Part shown: positions 8,023-16,153 of the stretch, in pieces
Layout: every line of letters starts with the position of its first letter
Position numbering within the stretch: the stretch's first letter is position 1
From: Myxococcales bacterium
GTDB taxonomy: Bacteria > Myxococcota_A > Polyangia > Polyangiales > Ga0077539
Assembly (NCBI GenBank): GCA_030652255.1
Contig: JAUSAZ010000142.1
Span: 1 to 54,787 of the forward strand
Direction: 5' to 3'
DNA: 54,787 bases
Made by a program: the position numbers and the translations under genes
The notes under the pieces: model-generated
The model's input: the letters and a program-made list of their open reading frames with translations, nothing else
Databases searched by the model: none
What the model was told of the DNA's origin: nothing

Positions 8023-9600
8023 GTGTCTGCCCTGCACGTCCGCTCTGGAGCTCTCCCGTGCGCGCTCATCGCGGCGCTGCTGAGCGCCTCCGAGGCCCGC
8101 GGCGAGGGCGGCGTGCGCAAGGGCCCGTACCTCATGGCCCCGCGCCCCGGGGCCATCACCGTCATGGTCGAGCGCGACGTGCCCGGGCCGGTGACGGTGC
8201 GCGCATGGCGGGTGGCCCCGGAGGGCGTCGCGGTGGGCGCGCCCATCGAGGTGCGCGACACGGCCTCGGTCAACATGCACGAGGTGCTCGTCGAGGGCCT
8301 CGCGTCGGGCGTGCGGTACCACTACCAGGTCACCGGCCCGGGCATCGCGGCGAGCGAGGGGATCTTCAGCACGGCGCCGCAGCGCGCCGAGCCCTTCCGC
8401 TTCCTGCTCTACGGAGACACCCGCAGCCGCGAGAGCTCGCACGCCGCCATCGTGGCCGCCATGCGCCGCGAGGGCGCGGACTTCGTCGTGCACACCGGCG
8501 ACCTCATCGCCGACGGCCGCGTCGAGCGCCAGTGGAACGACTTCTTCGCCATCGAGCGCGACCTGCTGCGCAACACGGTGTTCATCCCCGTGGTGGGCAA
8601 CCACGAGCTGCGTAACTCGTCGCGCATCGGCATCGAGAACTTCCGCCGCTACGTGAACTGCCCGCCCCCCGACGCGCCGCGCCCGGAGCTCGACTACGTG
8701 GTGCGCTTCGGCAACGTGCAGATGATCCTGGCCAACGCGTACAACGACTGGTCGTCCGCGCCGATGCGCACCTGGCTCGAGCAGCACCTGGCGCAGGCGC
8801 GCCGCGAGGGCCCCGACGACTTCCTCCTCGTCATCACGCACTGGGGCATGCACTCCTCCGGCCCCCACGGGGAGAACCGCTCGCTGCGCGCGGCGGGGCT
8901 GCCGGAGATGTTCCGCCGCTACGGGGTCGACCTCGTGGTGGCCGGGCACGACCACGTCTACGAGCGCGGCGAAGAGCGCGGGCTGCGGTACATCGTGACC
9001 GGCGGCTCCGGGGCGCCGCTCTACAGCCGCCGCACGCAGCACAACTACACCCGAGTCTTCGCGGCGCAGCACCACTACGTGCGCGTCGACGCCGACGCCG
9101 AGAAGCTCGAGCTCACCGCGGTGCGCCCCGACGGCAGCATCCTCGACCGCTTCTCCATCCGCCACCCGCGGGTACGCGCCCGCCTCGGCGACGTGGCCCT
9201 CGCCGCCGACGTCGCGCCCGCGACGCCTGGTCCGTCGGTCACCGAGGAGGTCGGCGTCCCCGGTGGGGCCACCTCGCGGCACCGCTCGTCGAGCCGCCAC
9301 CACCGCGACGGGTCGAGCCGCCACCGCCGCCACGAGCGCCTGCCGCCGCCGCCGCCGCCCGCCCCCGTCGTCGCCGAGGTGACCGCCCCGGTGGTGCCCG
9401 CCGCCCCGCCCCCGGGCCTCGACGCCGAGCTCCGCCACGCGGCGCTACGCAGCCACGCCCACCGCTCCCGGCGGGTGCAGTCGCACGGCTGCCTCTGCGC
9501 CTACCCCGGCGTCGCGTCGCGCAGCGAGTTCGGCTTCGGGCTCATCGCCTTCGGGCTCTGCGCCATGGGCCTCGGCGGGCGCCGCTCGCGCCGCGCCTGA
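8023..9600 (+). CDS. Purple-acid-phosphatase-like enzyme with MYXO-CTERM-like tail
   Basis: A 525-residue protein with a GTG start and signal peptide (about residues 1-27). Residues 33-120 are a fibronectin-III-like N-domain beginning Lys-Gly-Pro-Tyr-Leu, typical of purple acid phosphatases. Residues 125-375 carry the metallophosphoesterase motifs in order: Gly-Asp-Thr, Gly-Asp-Leu, Gly-Asn-His-Glu, Thr-His-Trp-Gly and Gly-His-Asp-His. A Pro/His/Arg-rich linker follows. The C-terminus has Cys-Leu-Cys, a hydrophobic helix and a terminal Arg-Arg-Ser-Arg-Arg-Ala, the layout of the MYXO-CTERM surface-sorting signal. It probably releases phosphate from extracellular esters while held at the cell surface. 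Confidence 0.85.
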   Translation: MSALHVRSGALPCALIAALLSASEARGEGGVRKGPYLMAPRPGAITVMVERDVPGPVTVRAWRVAPEGVAVGAPIEVRDTASVNMHEVLVEGLASGVRYHYQVTGPGIAASEGIFSTAPQRAEPFRFLLYGDTRSRESSHAAIVAAMRREGADFVVHTGDLIADGRVERQWNDFFAIERDLLRNTVFIPVVGNHELRNSSRIGIENFRRYVNCPPPDAPRPELDYVVRFGNVQMILANAYNDWSSAPMRTWLEQHLAQARREGPDDFLLVITHWGMHSSGPHGENRSLRAAGLPEMFRRYGVDLVVAGHDHVYERGEERGLRYIVTGGSGAPLYSRRTQHNYTRVFAAQHHYVRVDADAEKLELTAVRPDGSILDRFSIRHPRVRARLGDVALAADVAPATPGPSVTEEVGVPGGATSRHRSSSRHHRDGSSRHRRHERLPPPPPPAPVVAEVTAPVVPAAPPPGLDAELRHAALRSHAHRSRRVQSHGCLCAYPGVASRSEFGFGLIAFGLCAMGLGGRRSRRA

Positions 9601-9612
9601 GCGGCCCGTCGG

Positions 9613-10464
9613 TCAGGGCAGCGTGGTGTCGACGACGATGGTCGCCGCCGCCGAGGTCGCCACGTAGAGGTAGTAGGTGCCCGGGTCGAGGGTGAGGTCG
9701 AAGCCCTGGGTGCTCGCGGTGCTGTTGCTGTTGCACTGCCGGAACGTCGCCTCGTCGCGGCAGCTGCGCGAGGTCAGGTCGTAGCCGAAGTTCACCGACA
9801 CCCCGTCGGGCACCGTGAAGCGCCCCGACACCTGGCCCCGGCGCGCGACCCGCAGCGCCACGACGATGTCCGGGCCGCCGCGCCCGTTGCAGCCCGACGA
9901 CACGTCGTTGCGGGCGCCGCAGGTGCTCACCACCGTGCGCCGCCGTCCCGAGCTGGTGATCATGATCGGGTTGGAGCAGTTGTCCCCGCCCGCGAGCGCC
10001 GACGCACAGGTGGCGCATCCCTCGGCGGTGCAGCCGGCGTAGGAGAGGCACGCCCCCGCCCCGGTGCCGGGGCAGAAGGTCACCGGCGCGAAGGCGGTGC
10101 ACGCGCGGCAGGCAGGGCCACCCGCGTCGACGGGCGGCGGTGGCCCGGCGTCGCGGGGCGGCGGCGGCGAGCCCGCGTCGAGGGGCGGCGGGGGCGGCGA
10201 TCCGGCATCGAGCGGCGGCGGGGGCGGCGATCCGGCGTCGTCGGGCGGCGGTGTGACGGGCGCGCCGGCGTCCACCGGGGGAATACCCGAGTCGGTATTC
10301 ACGATCGGGGCGCCGCTGTCGACGGCGGGCGTCACGCCCTGGTCGATGGAGGCGCCGCCGCCAGCGTCGGCCGCGCCGGGGAGGTCGAGCGCGTTGCGGT
10401 CGATCGAGCCGCAGGCCACCAGCGAGAGCAGGGCACCAGGAGCCAACCAGCGGAGGCTTCGCAT
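9613..10464 (-). CDS. Lipoprotein with Pro-Asp repeats and PPC-like domain
   Basis: A 283-residue protein with a lipobox ending at Cys18. Residues 25-120 are a low-complexity linker with repeated Asp-Ala-Gly-Ser-Pro-Pro-Pro-Pro units. A Cys-rich segment (about 120-160) follows, and then a beta domain like the bacterial pre-peptidase C-terminal fold, with the hallmark Leu-Asp-Pro-Gly-Thr-Tyr-Tyr-Leu-Tyr-Val near the C-terminus. It is likely surface-attached and non-enzymatic. It is last in the minus-strand surface cluster. The first ATG has no Shine-Dalgarno and sits 2 nt from a palindrome. Confidence 0.75.
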   Translation of the reverse strand: MRSLRWLAPGALLSLVACGSIDRNALDLPGAADAGGGASIDQGVTPAVDSGAPIVNTDSGIPPVDAGAPVTPPPDDAGSPPPPPLDAGSPPPPPLDAGSPPPPRDAGPPPPVDAGGPACRACTAFAPVTFCPGTGAGACLSYAGCTAEGCATCASALAGGDNCSNPIMITSSGRRRTVVSTCGARNDVSSGCNGRGGPDIVVALRVARRGQVSGRFTVPDGVSVNFGYDLTSRSCRDEATFRQCNSNSTASTQGFDLTLDPGTYYLYVATSAAATIVVDTTLP

Positions 10465-10466
10465 GA

Positions 10467-10485
10467 GAGCGATTGTAGATCGCTC
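10467..10485 (-). promoter_or_regulatory. Inverted repeat with embedded -10 just before a lipoprotein start
   Basis: GAGCGAT, spacer TGTAG, ATCGCTC form a perfect 7-bp inverted repeat ending 2 nt from the ATG at 10464. On the minus strand its centre reads TACAAT (10472-10477), a good -10 located 7 nt before the ATG. A repressor bound here would block both polymerase and ribosome access. Confidence 0.4.
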
Positions 10486-10535
10486 GGCGCGCTCAACGCA
10501 CCAGCGGATCAAATGCCGGGGTGACGCAACGGCCG

Positions 10536-11396
10536 TCAGAGGCCGAGCCGGCGGAACTCCACCGCCGAGGTGAAGTCCGGGTCGACCTCGCCGTCGCGCG
10601 AGGTCATGCGGGCGACCTCGCCGTAACACTCGACCAGCCAGAGGTACTGGATCTTCCGCACGCCGGGGCCCGCGGCGAACATCTGCGTGAGCTCGATGCG
10701 CAGCCGCAGGGCGTCGGTGAAGGTGAGCTCCGGGAGGCGCACGGTGCCGCGCGCGTCGACCACGAAGGTGTAGCGGTCGCGCGACGCCACGGGCGTGCCC
10801 TCGACCTGCGCGTCGCGGGTGGTGGAGTCGGCCGTCCAGGTGGTGCCCATGCTCAGCGGGAAGCGCAGCACCGGGACGCCCGGCTCGTAGGGCACCACGG
10901 TCATGGTGGACTCTGCGGGCGCCACGAGGCCGAGCAGCTCGACGCTGTCGTCGCCCGCCCGGTACACGCCGAGGTTGGGGCTGCGCGGGTCGAGGCGCGA
11001 GGCGTACTGCGCCGTCGGGAAGCGCGACTGCCACCACTGCCCCGCGCTCGTGGAGAGGGAGAGCGTGACGGGCTCGCCGGTGCGGTCGGCGAAGTCCCAG
11101 GTGCGCGTGCCGTCGGGGTTGGAAACGCCGCGAGGGGCGACGTTGGCGAGGGTGTTGGGGGGGTTGATGCGGTAGCGCACCTCCACCCCGGGGACGAACA
11201 CCACCTCGTTGCGGGCGATGGTTCCGTTGCGGTTGCCGCGGCACGAGGTGATCGCGCCGCCGTCGGGGATGGTCACGAAGCCGCCGCCGTCGGGGGAGGG
11301 GTTGCCCTGCACCTCGGGGCCCGCGGCACAGGCCGGGAGGCACGCCGCGAGGGCGAGGGCGAGGGCGGGGGTGTGGCGCGGGCCTAGAAGCGCCAT
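10536..11396 (-). CDS. Lipoprotein, paralogue of the 13983-14906 gene
   Basis: A 286-residue protein with a lipobox Leu-Ala-Ala-Cys (Cys19). It shares with the gene at 13983-14906 an opening Arg-x-Gly-Thr-Ile-x-Arg-x-Glu-Val, a Trp-Trp-x-Ser-Arg-Phe/Tyr-Pro segment, a Leu-Gly-Val-Tyr-Arg-Ala motif and the last residues Glu-Phe-Arg-Arg-Leu-x-Leu, so the two are diverged paralogues. No catalytic motif is seen. Its ATG lies 13 bp inside the upstream outer-membrane gene's 3' end, so the two are co-translated. A role in the cell envelope together with that barrel is inferred. Confidence 0.75.
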   Translation of the reverse strand: MALLGPRHTPALALALAACLPACAAGPEVQGNPSPDGGGFVTIPDGGAITSCRGNRNGTIARNEVVFVPGVEVRYRINPPNTLANVAPRGVSNPDGTRTWDFADRTGEPVTLSLSTSAGQWWQSRFPTAQYASRLDPRSPNLGVYRAGDDSVELLGLVAPAESTMTVVPYEPGVPVLRFPLSMGTTWTADSTTRDAQVEGTPVASRDRYTFVVDARGTVRLPELTFTDALRLRIELTQMFAAGPGVRKIQYLWLVECYGEVARMTSRDGEVDPDFTSAVEFRRLGL

Positions 11397-13036
11397 GCCA
11401 TCACCGCGTGGAGGGCGTGGGCCGGCGACGCGCTCACGCGCCGGGTGGCGTTGTCGAAGCCCGAGAGCGGGAGCAGCAGACCGTAGTCGACGCGCATGAC
11501 GAAGCCGTGCTCCTGTTCGTAGATGAGCCCGAGGTCGGTCTCGACCCCGAGCGGCGCCTTGCCCGATGGGGTGCTGTTGGGCTCCATCGCGACGCTGCCG
11601 ATCACGGCGGCCTCGGCGGTGAGCATCGACCCGAGGCGGTAGCGAACCATCGGCCGCACGTACCACGCGTCGGTGACCGCGCCGATGAGCCGCCGCCACA
11701 TGATGAGGTCGACGCGGTAGTTGGGGCTGAAGCGGAAGTTCTGCACGTTGACGTCGCGCGGCGTGCGCGTGAGGTCGAACTGCAGCCCGTCGAGGTCGCC
11801 CGGGCGGCCGCTCTGGGCCACCGGGCGCGCGCCGAAGCCGGGGCGGTCGTCGCCCGAGGCGAAGCCGAACTCCACCCGCGCGAAGAAGCGGTCGCCGCCG
11901 CGGTAGTCGGCGCGCAGCACGCCGCCGTACTGCCGGCCCGTGACGGAGAGGTTGAGCATGGCCGCGGGGTCGAGGGAGGCGTTGGCGATGCGGAAGCCCA
12001 CCATCGCGAACTCCCCTTCGACGCTGAAGCGCCCGAGGTCGGCGCGCACCCAGGCGTCGCCGACGAAGGCCGAGAGGTCGCGCACCAGGGCCGTGCGGGC
12101 GGAGGGGACATCCCCGGCGGCGACGTCGTAGGACTGCCAGCGGTAGCTGCCGACGAGGCCGAACTCCAGGGTGTTGCGGGACGCGCGGAGGCGGCGGTTG
12201 CGGGTGGCCGGGGAGTTCCAGCGGGCGATGGAGAAGGCCACGGTGTGGACATCGTCGCGGGGGTCGAGGTCGAAGGCGGGGCGGATGTCCGGGCGCACGG
12301 CCTCGGAGGAGGGACCCGTTGCGCTGATCTCGTAGAGCGCCGTCCAGAGCAGGCCCGCCAGGGGTGTGGTGAACGCGATGCGGTCGCCGATGTCGCCGTA
12401 GTCGTCGTCGAGCCCGTTGCCCGCGTTGAGGAAGAACCCGGTGCCCCAGTCGACCAGCGCGCCCATGCGCCCCGCGGTGAGCACGCCGAAGGGGAGCAGC
12501 ACCTGGCCGTACACCTGGCGCACGTCGATGGGCTGGTCGGGGCCGCGCTGGGTCACGCTGCCGCCCGCGAGGTCGCCCGTGGGGAGCGACCCCAGGCGCA
12601 GGTTGTCGAGCACGTGGGCTCGCGCGTGGATGGACACGCCCCAGCCGACCTCGATGCCCAGGTCGACCCGCAGGCGCATGTCGGCGTTGGTCTGGGTGTG
12701 CGAGGCGCCGTCGTCGACGTAGGGCGTCGGCCAGATGGAGGGGAGCGTCGGCGTGGGGCCGCGGCCGAGGTCCCAGTTGTGCCCGAGGTCGGCGCGGGCG
12801 CGGAGAAACCCGGTGAGCCGGAAGCGCGTGTCGGGCGTGTCGGCCGTCGCCCGCAGCGGGTCGGCGATGGGCGTGACGCCGGGCGCGTCGCGGTAGGGCT
12901 CGCGGTCGACGGCGCGATGCTCGTCGCCCACGGGGCGCGAGGCGCCGGTCGGGCGGGGCTGGGCGATGGCCGTGGAGACCGCGAGGGTGGCCGCGGCGCA
13001 GCACGCCAGGGGGGCGAGGATGTTGCGGCGCAACAT
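11384..13036 (-). CDS. TIGR04551-type outer-membrane beta-barrel protein
   Basis: A 550-residue protein with a Sec signal peptide (cleavage after Ala-Ile-Ala near residue 25). The mature protein has many alternating amphipathic strands, frequent Arg/Asp/Gly turns and a C-terminal aromatic residue (Trp-Arg-Phe), as expected for an outer-membrane barrel. Size and pattern resemble the myxobacterial TIGR04551 family, whose function is unknown. It lies 5 bp after the alpha/beta hydrolase gene and overlaps the next lipoprotein gene by 13 bp, within a tightly packed operon. Confidence 0.8.
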   Translation of the reverse strand: MLRRNILAPLACCAAATLAVSTAIAQPRPTGASRPVGDEHRAVDREPYRDAPGVTPIADPLRATADTPDTRFRLTGFLRARADLGHNWDLGRGPTPTLPSIWPTPYVDDGASHTQTNADMRLRVDLGIEVGWGVSIHARAHVLDNLRLGSLPTGDLAGGSVTQRGPDQPIDVRQVYGQVLLPFGVLTAGRMGALVDWGTGFFLNAGNGLDDDYGDIGDRIAFTTPLAGLLWTALYEISATGPSSEAVRPDIRPAFDLDPRDDVHTVAFSIARWNSPATRNRRLRASRNTLEFGLVGSYRWQSYDVAAGDVPSARTALVRDLSAFVGDAWVRADLGRFSVEGEFAMVGFRIANASLDPAAMLNLSVTGRQYGGVLRADYRGGDRFFARVEFGFASGDDRPGFGARPVAQSGRPGDLDGLQFDLTRTPRDVNVQNFRFSPNYRVDLIMWRRLIGAVTDAWYVRPMVRYRLGSMLTAEAAVIGSVAMEPNSTPSGKAPLGVETDLGLIYEQEHGFVMRVDYGLLLPLSGFDNATRRVSASPAHALHAVMAWRF

Positions 13037-13041
13037 GGGGC

Positions 13042-13983
13042 TCACCGCGGTCCCCCGGGGGTGCCGTCGAGGAAGGTGAGCACCTCGCGGCGGGTGACGC
13101 CCGCGGCCTCGATCATCGGGAAGTGACCCACCGCGGGGATGACCGCGAGGCGCGCGTCGGGGAGCTCGCGCGCGAGGCGCTGGCCGTGGCGCAGGAGGGC
13201 GACGTGGTCTTCGGCGCCCCACACGAGGAGGGAGGGCTGGGTGAGCGTGCGGTAGCGGGTCTGGAGCTGGAGGAAGCACTGGCCGCGCGCGGCGGCGAGG
13301 GCGGCGCGGGAGGTGCCGGGGCGGTCGAAGCTGCGCTCGATGGCGTCGACGAGCTCCTGCGAGACCACCGACGGGTCCTCGAAGGCCAGCGGGAATCGCT
13401 CGTCGGGGCGCTCGTGGTAGAAGCCCGAGAAGAGCATCTCCCCGACACCGGGCAGCCGCGCCCAGCGGAAGAAGGGCGGGATCTGTTCGTCGTAGATCCA
13501 GGCGCCCACGAGCACGACGCGGCGCACGCGGTCGGGGTGGTCGAGGGCGAGGGCGAGGCTGACCGAGCTGCCCCAGGAGTGGGCCACCACGTCGACGGGG
13601 CCGTGGGCGCCGACGGCGTCGAGCACGTCGACGAGGTCGGACGCGAGGGCCACGGGGGAGTAGTCGCCGTCGCCGCGGGACGACCAGCCGAAGCCCGGGA
13701 GGTCGACGTTGATGGTGCGGCGGCGGTCGCGGAGCGCGGGCTCGAGCGGGCGCCACACGTCGTGGTTGGAGGCGAAGCCGTGGACGAGGAGCACCGGGGT
13801 GGATGGTCCCTCCGCGGGGCCGCGCACCTCGGTGTAGACCGCGCGGCCGGAGCGGGTGTGCACGTAGCGGGCGTCGGGCCCGAGGCGGGCGCCGAGGGAC
13901 TCGCCGGGCTGCTGGAACGACGCGCAGGCCGGGAGCGATGCTGCGATGCAACAGAGGAGGAGGGCGGCGGACCTGGGGGGCAT
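13042..13983 (-). CDS. Lipoprotein alpha/beta hydrolase
   Basis: A 313-residue protein with a lipoprotein signal (Leu-Pro-Ala-Cys, Cys20). The alpha/beta-hydrolase core follows: oxyanion motif His-Gly-Phe near residue 69, nucleophile elbow Ala-His-Ser-Trp-Gly with Ser136, likely acid Asp259 in Trp-Gly-Ala-Glu-Asp, and His287 in Val-Gly-His-Phe-Pro. All three catalytic residues are present, so it should be an active esterase or C-C hydrolase outside the cytoplasm. The substrate is unknown. Its ATG overlaps the upstream stop by one base (TGATG), so translation is coupled to the paralogous lipoprotein. Confidence 0.88.
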   Translation of the reverse strand: MPPRSAALLLCCIAASLPACASFQQPGESLGARLGPDARYVHTRSGRAVYTEVRGPAEGPSTPVLLVHGFASNHDVWRPLEPALRDRRRTINVDLPGFGWSSRGDGDYSPVALASDLVDVLDAVGAHGPVDVVAHSWGSSVSLALALDHPDRVRRVVLVGAWIYDEQIPPFFRWARLPGVGEMLFSGFYHERPDERFPLAFEDPSVVSQELVDAIERSFDRPGTSRAALAAARGQCFLQLQTRYRTLTQPSLLVWGAEDHVALLRHGQRLARELPDARLAVIPAVGHFPMIEAAGVTRREVLTFLDGTPGGPR

Positions 13984-14906
13984 CACAGGCTCAGCCGGCG
14001 GAACTCCGCCGCGCGGGTGAACACCTCGGCGGACTCGTTGTCGACGCTGGCGATGCGGGCCACGACGCCCCAGCACTCGCTGAGGAAGGTGTACGTGCGC
14101 CGCGTGCGCCGGATGATCGTGAGGGGGATGGTCTGGTCGAGGTCGGTGCGCACACGCAGGGCGGGGAAGCGGCCCGCGGGGGTCCACACCTCGCCCGAGG
14201 CGTCGACCCGGGTGGTGTACGCCGTGACGTTGGTGAGCGGGGTGAAGTTGTAGAAGCCCGTGGCGGTGACCGACTGCGTCCAGGTGTCGCCCACGCGCAG
14301 CGGGAAGCGCAGCACCACCACCGGGGGGTTCATCGCCAGGTTGGTGGCGTTCTCCGCGACGGACACGGTGCCCAGAAGCTCCAGGGCCGTGGCGCTCGCG
14401 CGGTACACCCCGAGGATGTTGTTGGTGCGGTCGAGCATCGCGGCGTAGGTGGCGTCGGGGTAGCGGGCGCTCCACCAGCGGCCCTGCGGGCGCATCACCT
14501 CGTCGAGCACCCGGCGGTCTTCGGCGCGGGCGGCGCTGTAGTCCCAGCGGCGCGTGCCCTCCACCATGGTGCCTGCCGTATCGACGGGCGAGACCGTGGT
14601 GCCCTCCTCGTTGACGGCGTAGAGCACCGAGGCGCCGACGAGGAAGTTCACCTCCGCGCGGGTGATGGTGCCGTCGCGGTCGGCGGCGCAGCGGGGCCCG
14701 GCGTCGGCGGGGGGAGGCACGTCGTCGGGGGTGACGGCGCCGGTGTCATCCGGGGGGAGGGTGCCTGCGTCGACGGGCCCCACGGGGGCGTCACGCTGCG
14801 GTGCAACATCGCGAGCCCCGGCGTCGGGCGCGGGGGTGCGGGACTCCACGTCGCCGGTGGCGCACCCGGCGAGGAGGCAGAGGCAGAGGGGGATCGCGGC
14901 GCGCAT
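13983..14906 (-). CDS. Lipoprotein, first gene of the surface cluster
   Basis: A 307-residue protein with lipobox Leu-Ala-Gly-Cys (Cys15) and an Asp/Pro/Ala linker to about residue 75. The remainder is homologous to the lipoprotein at 10536-11396 (shared Asp-Gly-Thr-Ile-Thr-Arg-Ala-Glu-Val, Gly-Val-Tyr-Arg-Ala and terminal Glu-Phe-Arg-Arg-Leu-Ser-Leu). No enzyme motif is seen. A GTG a few codons upstream is an alternative start; the ATG at 14906 gives the better signal peptide. It leads an operon continuing through the hydrolase, barrel and second paralogue. Confidence 0.75.
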   Translation of the reverse strand: MRAAIPLCLCLLAGCATGDVESRTPAPDAGARDVAPQRDAPVGPVDAGTLPPDDTGAVTPDDVPPPADAGPRCAADRDGTITRAEVNFLVGASVLYAVNEEGTTVSPVDTAGTMVEGTRRWDYSAARAEDRRVLDEVMRPQGRWWSARYPDATYAAMLDRTNNILGVYRASATALELLGTVSVAENATNLAMNPPVVVLRFPLRVGDTWTQSVTATGFYNFTPLTNVTAYTTRVDASGEVWTPAGRFPALRVRTDLDQTIPLTIIRRTRRTYTFLSECWGVVARIASVDNESAEVFTRAAEFRRLSL

Positions 14907-14968
14907 GGCGGCCTTCACTACCCCTTCGCGGCGGTCTTGGGGAGTGGGGCCCCGGGGCGGGCGCACGC

Positions 14969-15286
14969 TCAACGGGACCCGGTGTTGACGAGGTCGAGCG
15001 TGTGACGGGCCGCGTCGGTCATGAGCTTGTGCCACGCCGCCGAGAGCTGCGCGCTGTAGGTGAGCGTGGCGTGGGTGAGCCGGGCGCTCTCGTCGACGAG
15101 GGTGCGGGCGCGGGCGAGGTTGCGGGCCTCGACGCGGGCGAGCTCGTCGGTGACGGCCTGCACCCGGGCCACGTGGTCGCCCACGGCGCGGCGCCAGGCG
15201 TCGCCGCCGAGGAAGGGGTTGGCGTTGATCAGCGTCGCCAGCAGCCGGAGGGGGCGCGCCGCGGGGCTCTGGGTGGGGTCGCTCAT
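14969..15286 (-). CDS. Small phasin-like PHA granule protein
   Basis: A 105-residue, all-helical protein of the size and amphipathic character of small phasins. Segments such as Ala-Arg-Asn-Leu-Ala-Arg-Ala-Arg-Thr-Leu-Val-Asp-Glu and Leu-Ser-Ala-Ala-Trp resemble phasin helices that coat polyhydroxyalkanoate granules. The ATG at 15286 is preceded by GGAG 7 nt away; a TTG one codon earlier is less likely. Assignment rests mainly on position beside phaR and on a promoter flanked by PhaR-like sites, since sequence conservation in phasins is weak. Confidence 0.6.
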   Translation of the reverse strand: MSDPTQSPAARPLRLLATLINANPFLGGDAWRRAVGDHVARVQAVTDELARVEARNLARARTLVDESARLTHATLTYSAQLSAAWHKLMTDAARHTLDLVNTGSR

Positions 15287-15322
15287 CAAGGGCTCCGGTG
15301 GGGCGTCGGGGCGCTGGCGATA

Positions 15323-15402
15323 TTGCAGCGCGCAACCGCGTCGATCGCCCTACGGATAGGCCCACCACCGGGGTGGTGTCAACCGGTCCATGGTGCAGTG
15401 CA
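15323..15402 (-). promoter_or_regulatory. Phasin promoter with two TGC/GCA operator-like sites
   Basis: On the minus strand TTGACA (15377-15382) and TATCCG (15353-15358) are separated by 18 nt, a good sigma70-type promoter reading into the phasin gene. TGCACTGCA (15394-15402) lies 11 nt upstream of the -35, and TTGCGCGCTGCAA (15323-15335) lies just downstream of the predicted start. TGC-N3-GCA elements are the type bound by PhaR repressors in several proteobacteria. A hairpin CACCAC/GTGGTG (15363-15368, 15373-15378) lies between the -35 and -10. Confidence 0.6.
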
Positions 15403-15415
15403 CAATGCGTGGCGC

Positions 15416-16093
15416 TCAGCGGGTGCGGGCGGGCTTCTTCTTCGCGGCGGCGGGCGCGGGCTTCTTCTTCGGGGCGGGGGGCAGGCGCTTCGGGGCGCGC
15501 TCGTGCTGCCCGGCGCGCACGGTCTTCTCGAGGGCGTCGAGCTTGCGGCGCAGGTCGTCGAGGGCGATGGAGTCGGCGGTGGGGGCCGCGGGCTCGTCGA
15601 GGGCGGCGTCGGGGGGCATCGGCGGGGCGACCTGGGCGTACGCAGACGGCGCGGGTGCCTGGGAGCCGGCGCCGAAGGGCAGGGCGTTGCCCACGAGGCG
15701 GGCCAGGGCGCTGCTGGCGGCGTAGGGCATCGCGAAGGGGGCGAAGGGGCCGAAGGACTGCATCCCGCTGCGGGTCTGCTGGTAGAAATCGAGGGCCATG
15801 CTGACGTAGCGGCCGAAGAACTCCGCGAGCGCGTCGTCGCTCATGCGCAGCAGCTGCGTGAGGATCGGGACGGACAGGAACTGCGCGGCCCCGCGGCCCT
15901 CGAGGATCATCTGGGTGAGGGTGGTCTGGGTGAGGTCGTCGCCGGTCTGGGCGTCGACGATGCGCGCGTCGTGGCCGGCGCGGATGGACGCGGCGAGCTC
16001 GTCGAGGGTGACGTAGCTGCTCAGGGTGGTGTCGTAGAGGCGGCGGTTGCCGTACTTCTTGATGACCCTGGGGGGAGCCGGTCGCTTGTTCAT
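15416..16093 (-). CDS. phaR: PHA synthesis repressor PhaR
   Basis: A 225-residue protein. The N-terminal 65 residues match the PHB/PHA-accumulation regulator DNA-binding domain: Ile-Lys-Lys-Tyr-Gly-Asn-Arg-Arg-Leu-Tyr-Asp-Thr, then Tyr-Val-Thr-Leu-Asp-Glu-Leu. Residues 85-120 match the associated PHB_acc helix domain. The tail is Pro/Ala/Lys-rich and basic. PhaR represses phasin and synthase genes until it is titrated onto PHA granules. It lies between the phasin gene and the divergent phaC-containing operon. No Shine-Dalgarno precedes the ATG, and TATGAT lies 9 nt upstream, suggesting a leaderless mRNA. Confidence 0.92.
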   Translation of the reverse strand: MNKRPAPPRVIKKYGNRRLYDTTLSSYVTLDELAASIRAGHDARIVDAQTGDDLTQTTLTQMILEGRGAAQFLSVPILTQLLRMSDDALAEFFGRYVSMALDFYQQTRSGMQSFGPFAPFAMPYAASSALARLVGNALPFGAGSQAPAPSAYAQVAPPMPPDAALDEPAAPTADSIALDDLRRKLDALEKTVRAGQHERAPKRLPPAPKKKPAPAAAKKKPARTR

Positions 16094-16102
16094 GGGGCCG
16101 CG

Positions 16103-16108
16103 ATCATA
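16103..16108 (-). promoter_or_regulatory. Candidate -10 of phaR
   Basis: TATGAT on the minus strand ends 9 nt before the phaR ATG, with no clear -35. Together with the missing Shine-Dalgarno it predicts a leaderless or nearly leaderless phaR transcript. The operator-like TGCAGTGCA at 16154-16162 is about 46 bp further upstream, close enough for autoregulation. Confidence 0.35.
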
Positions 16109-16153
16109 CGCCCTCGCGACGCGGAAGTGGGGCGAAGGGTCAAGGGGTTCTTG

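Noticed and set aside
15363..15378. CACCAC/GTGGTG hairpin as a terminator of phaR
   Set aside because: It lies between the -35 and -10 of the phasin promoter and has no T-run; overlap with the promoter explains it better.
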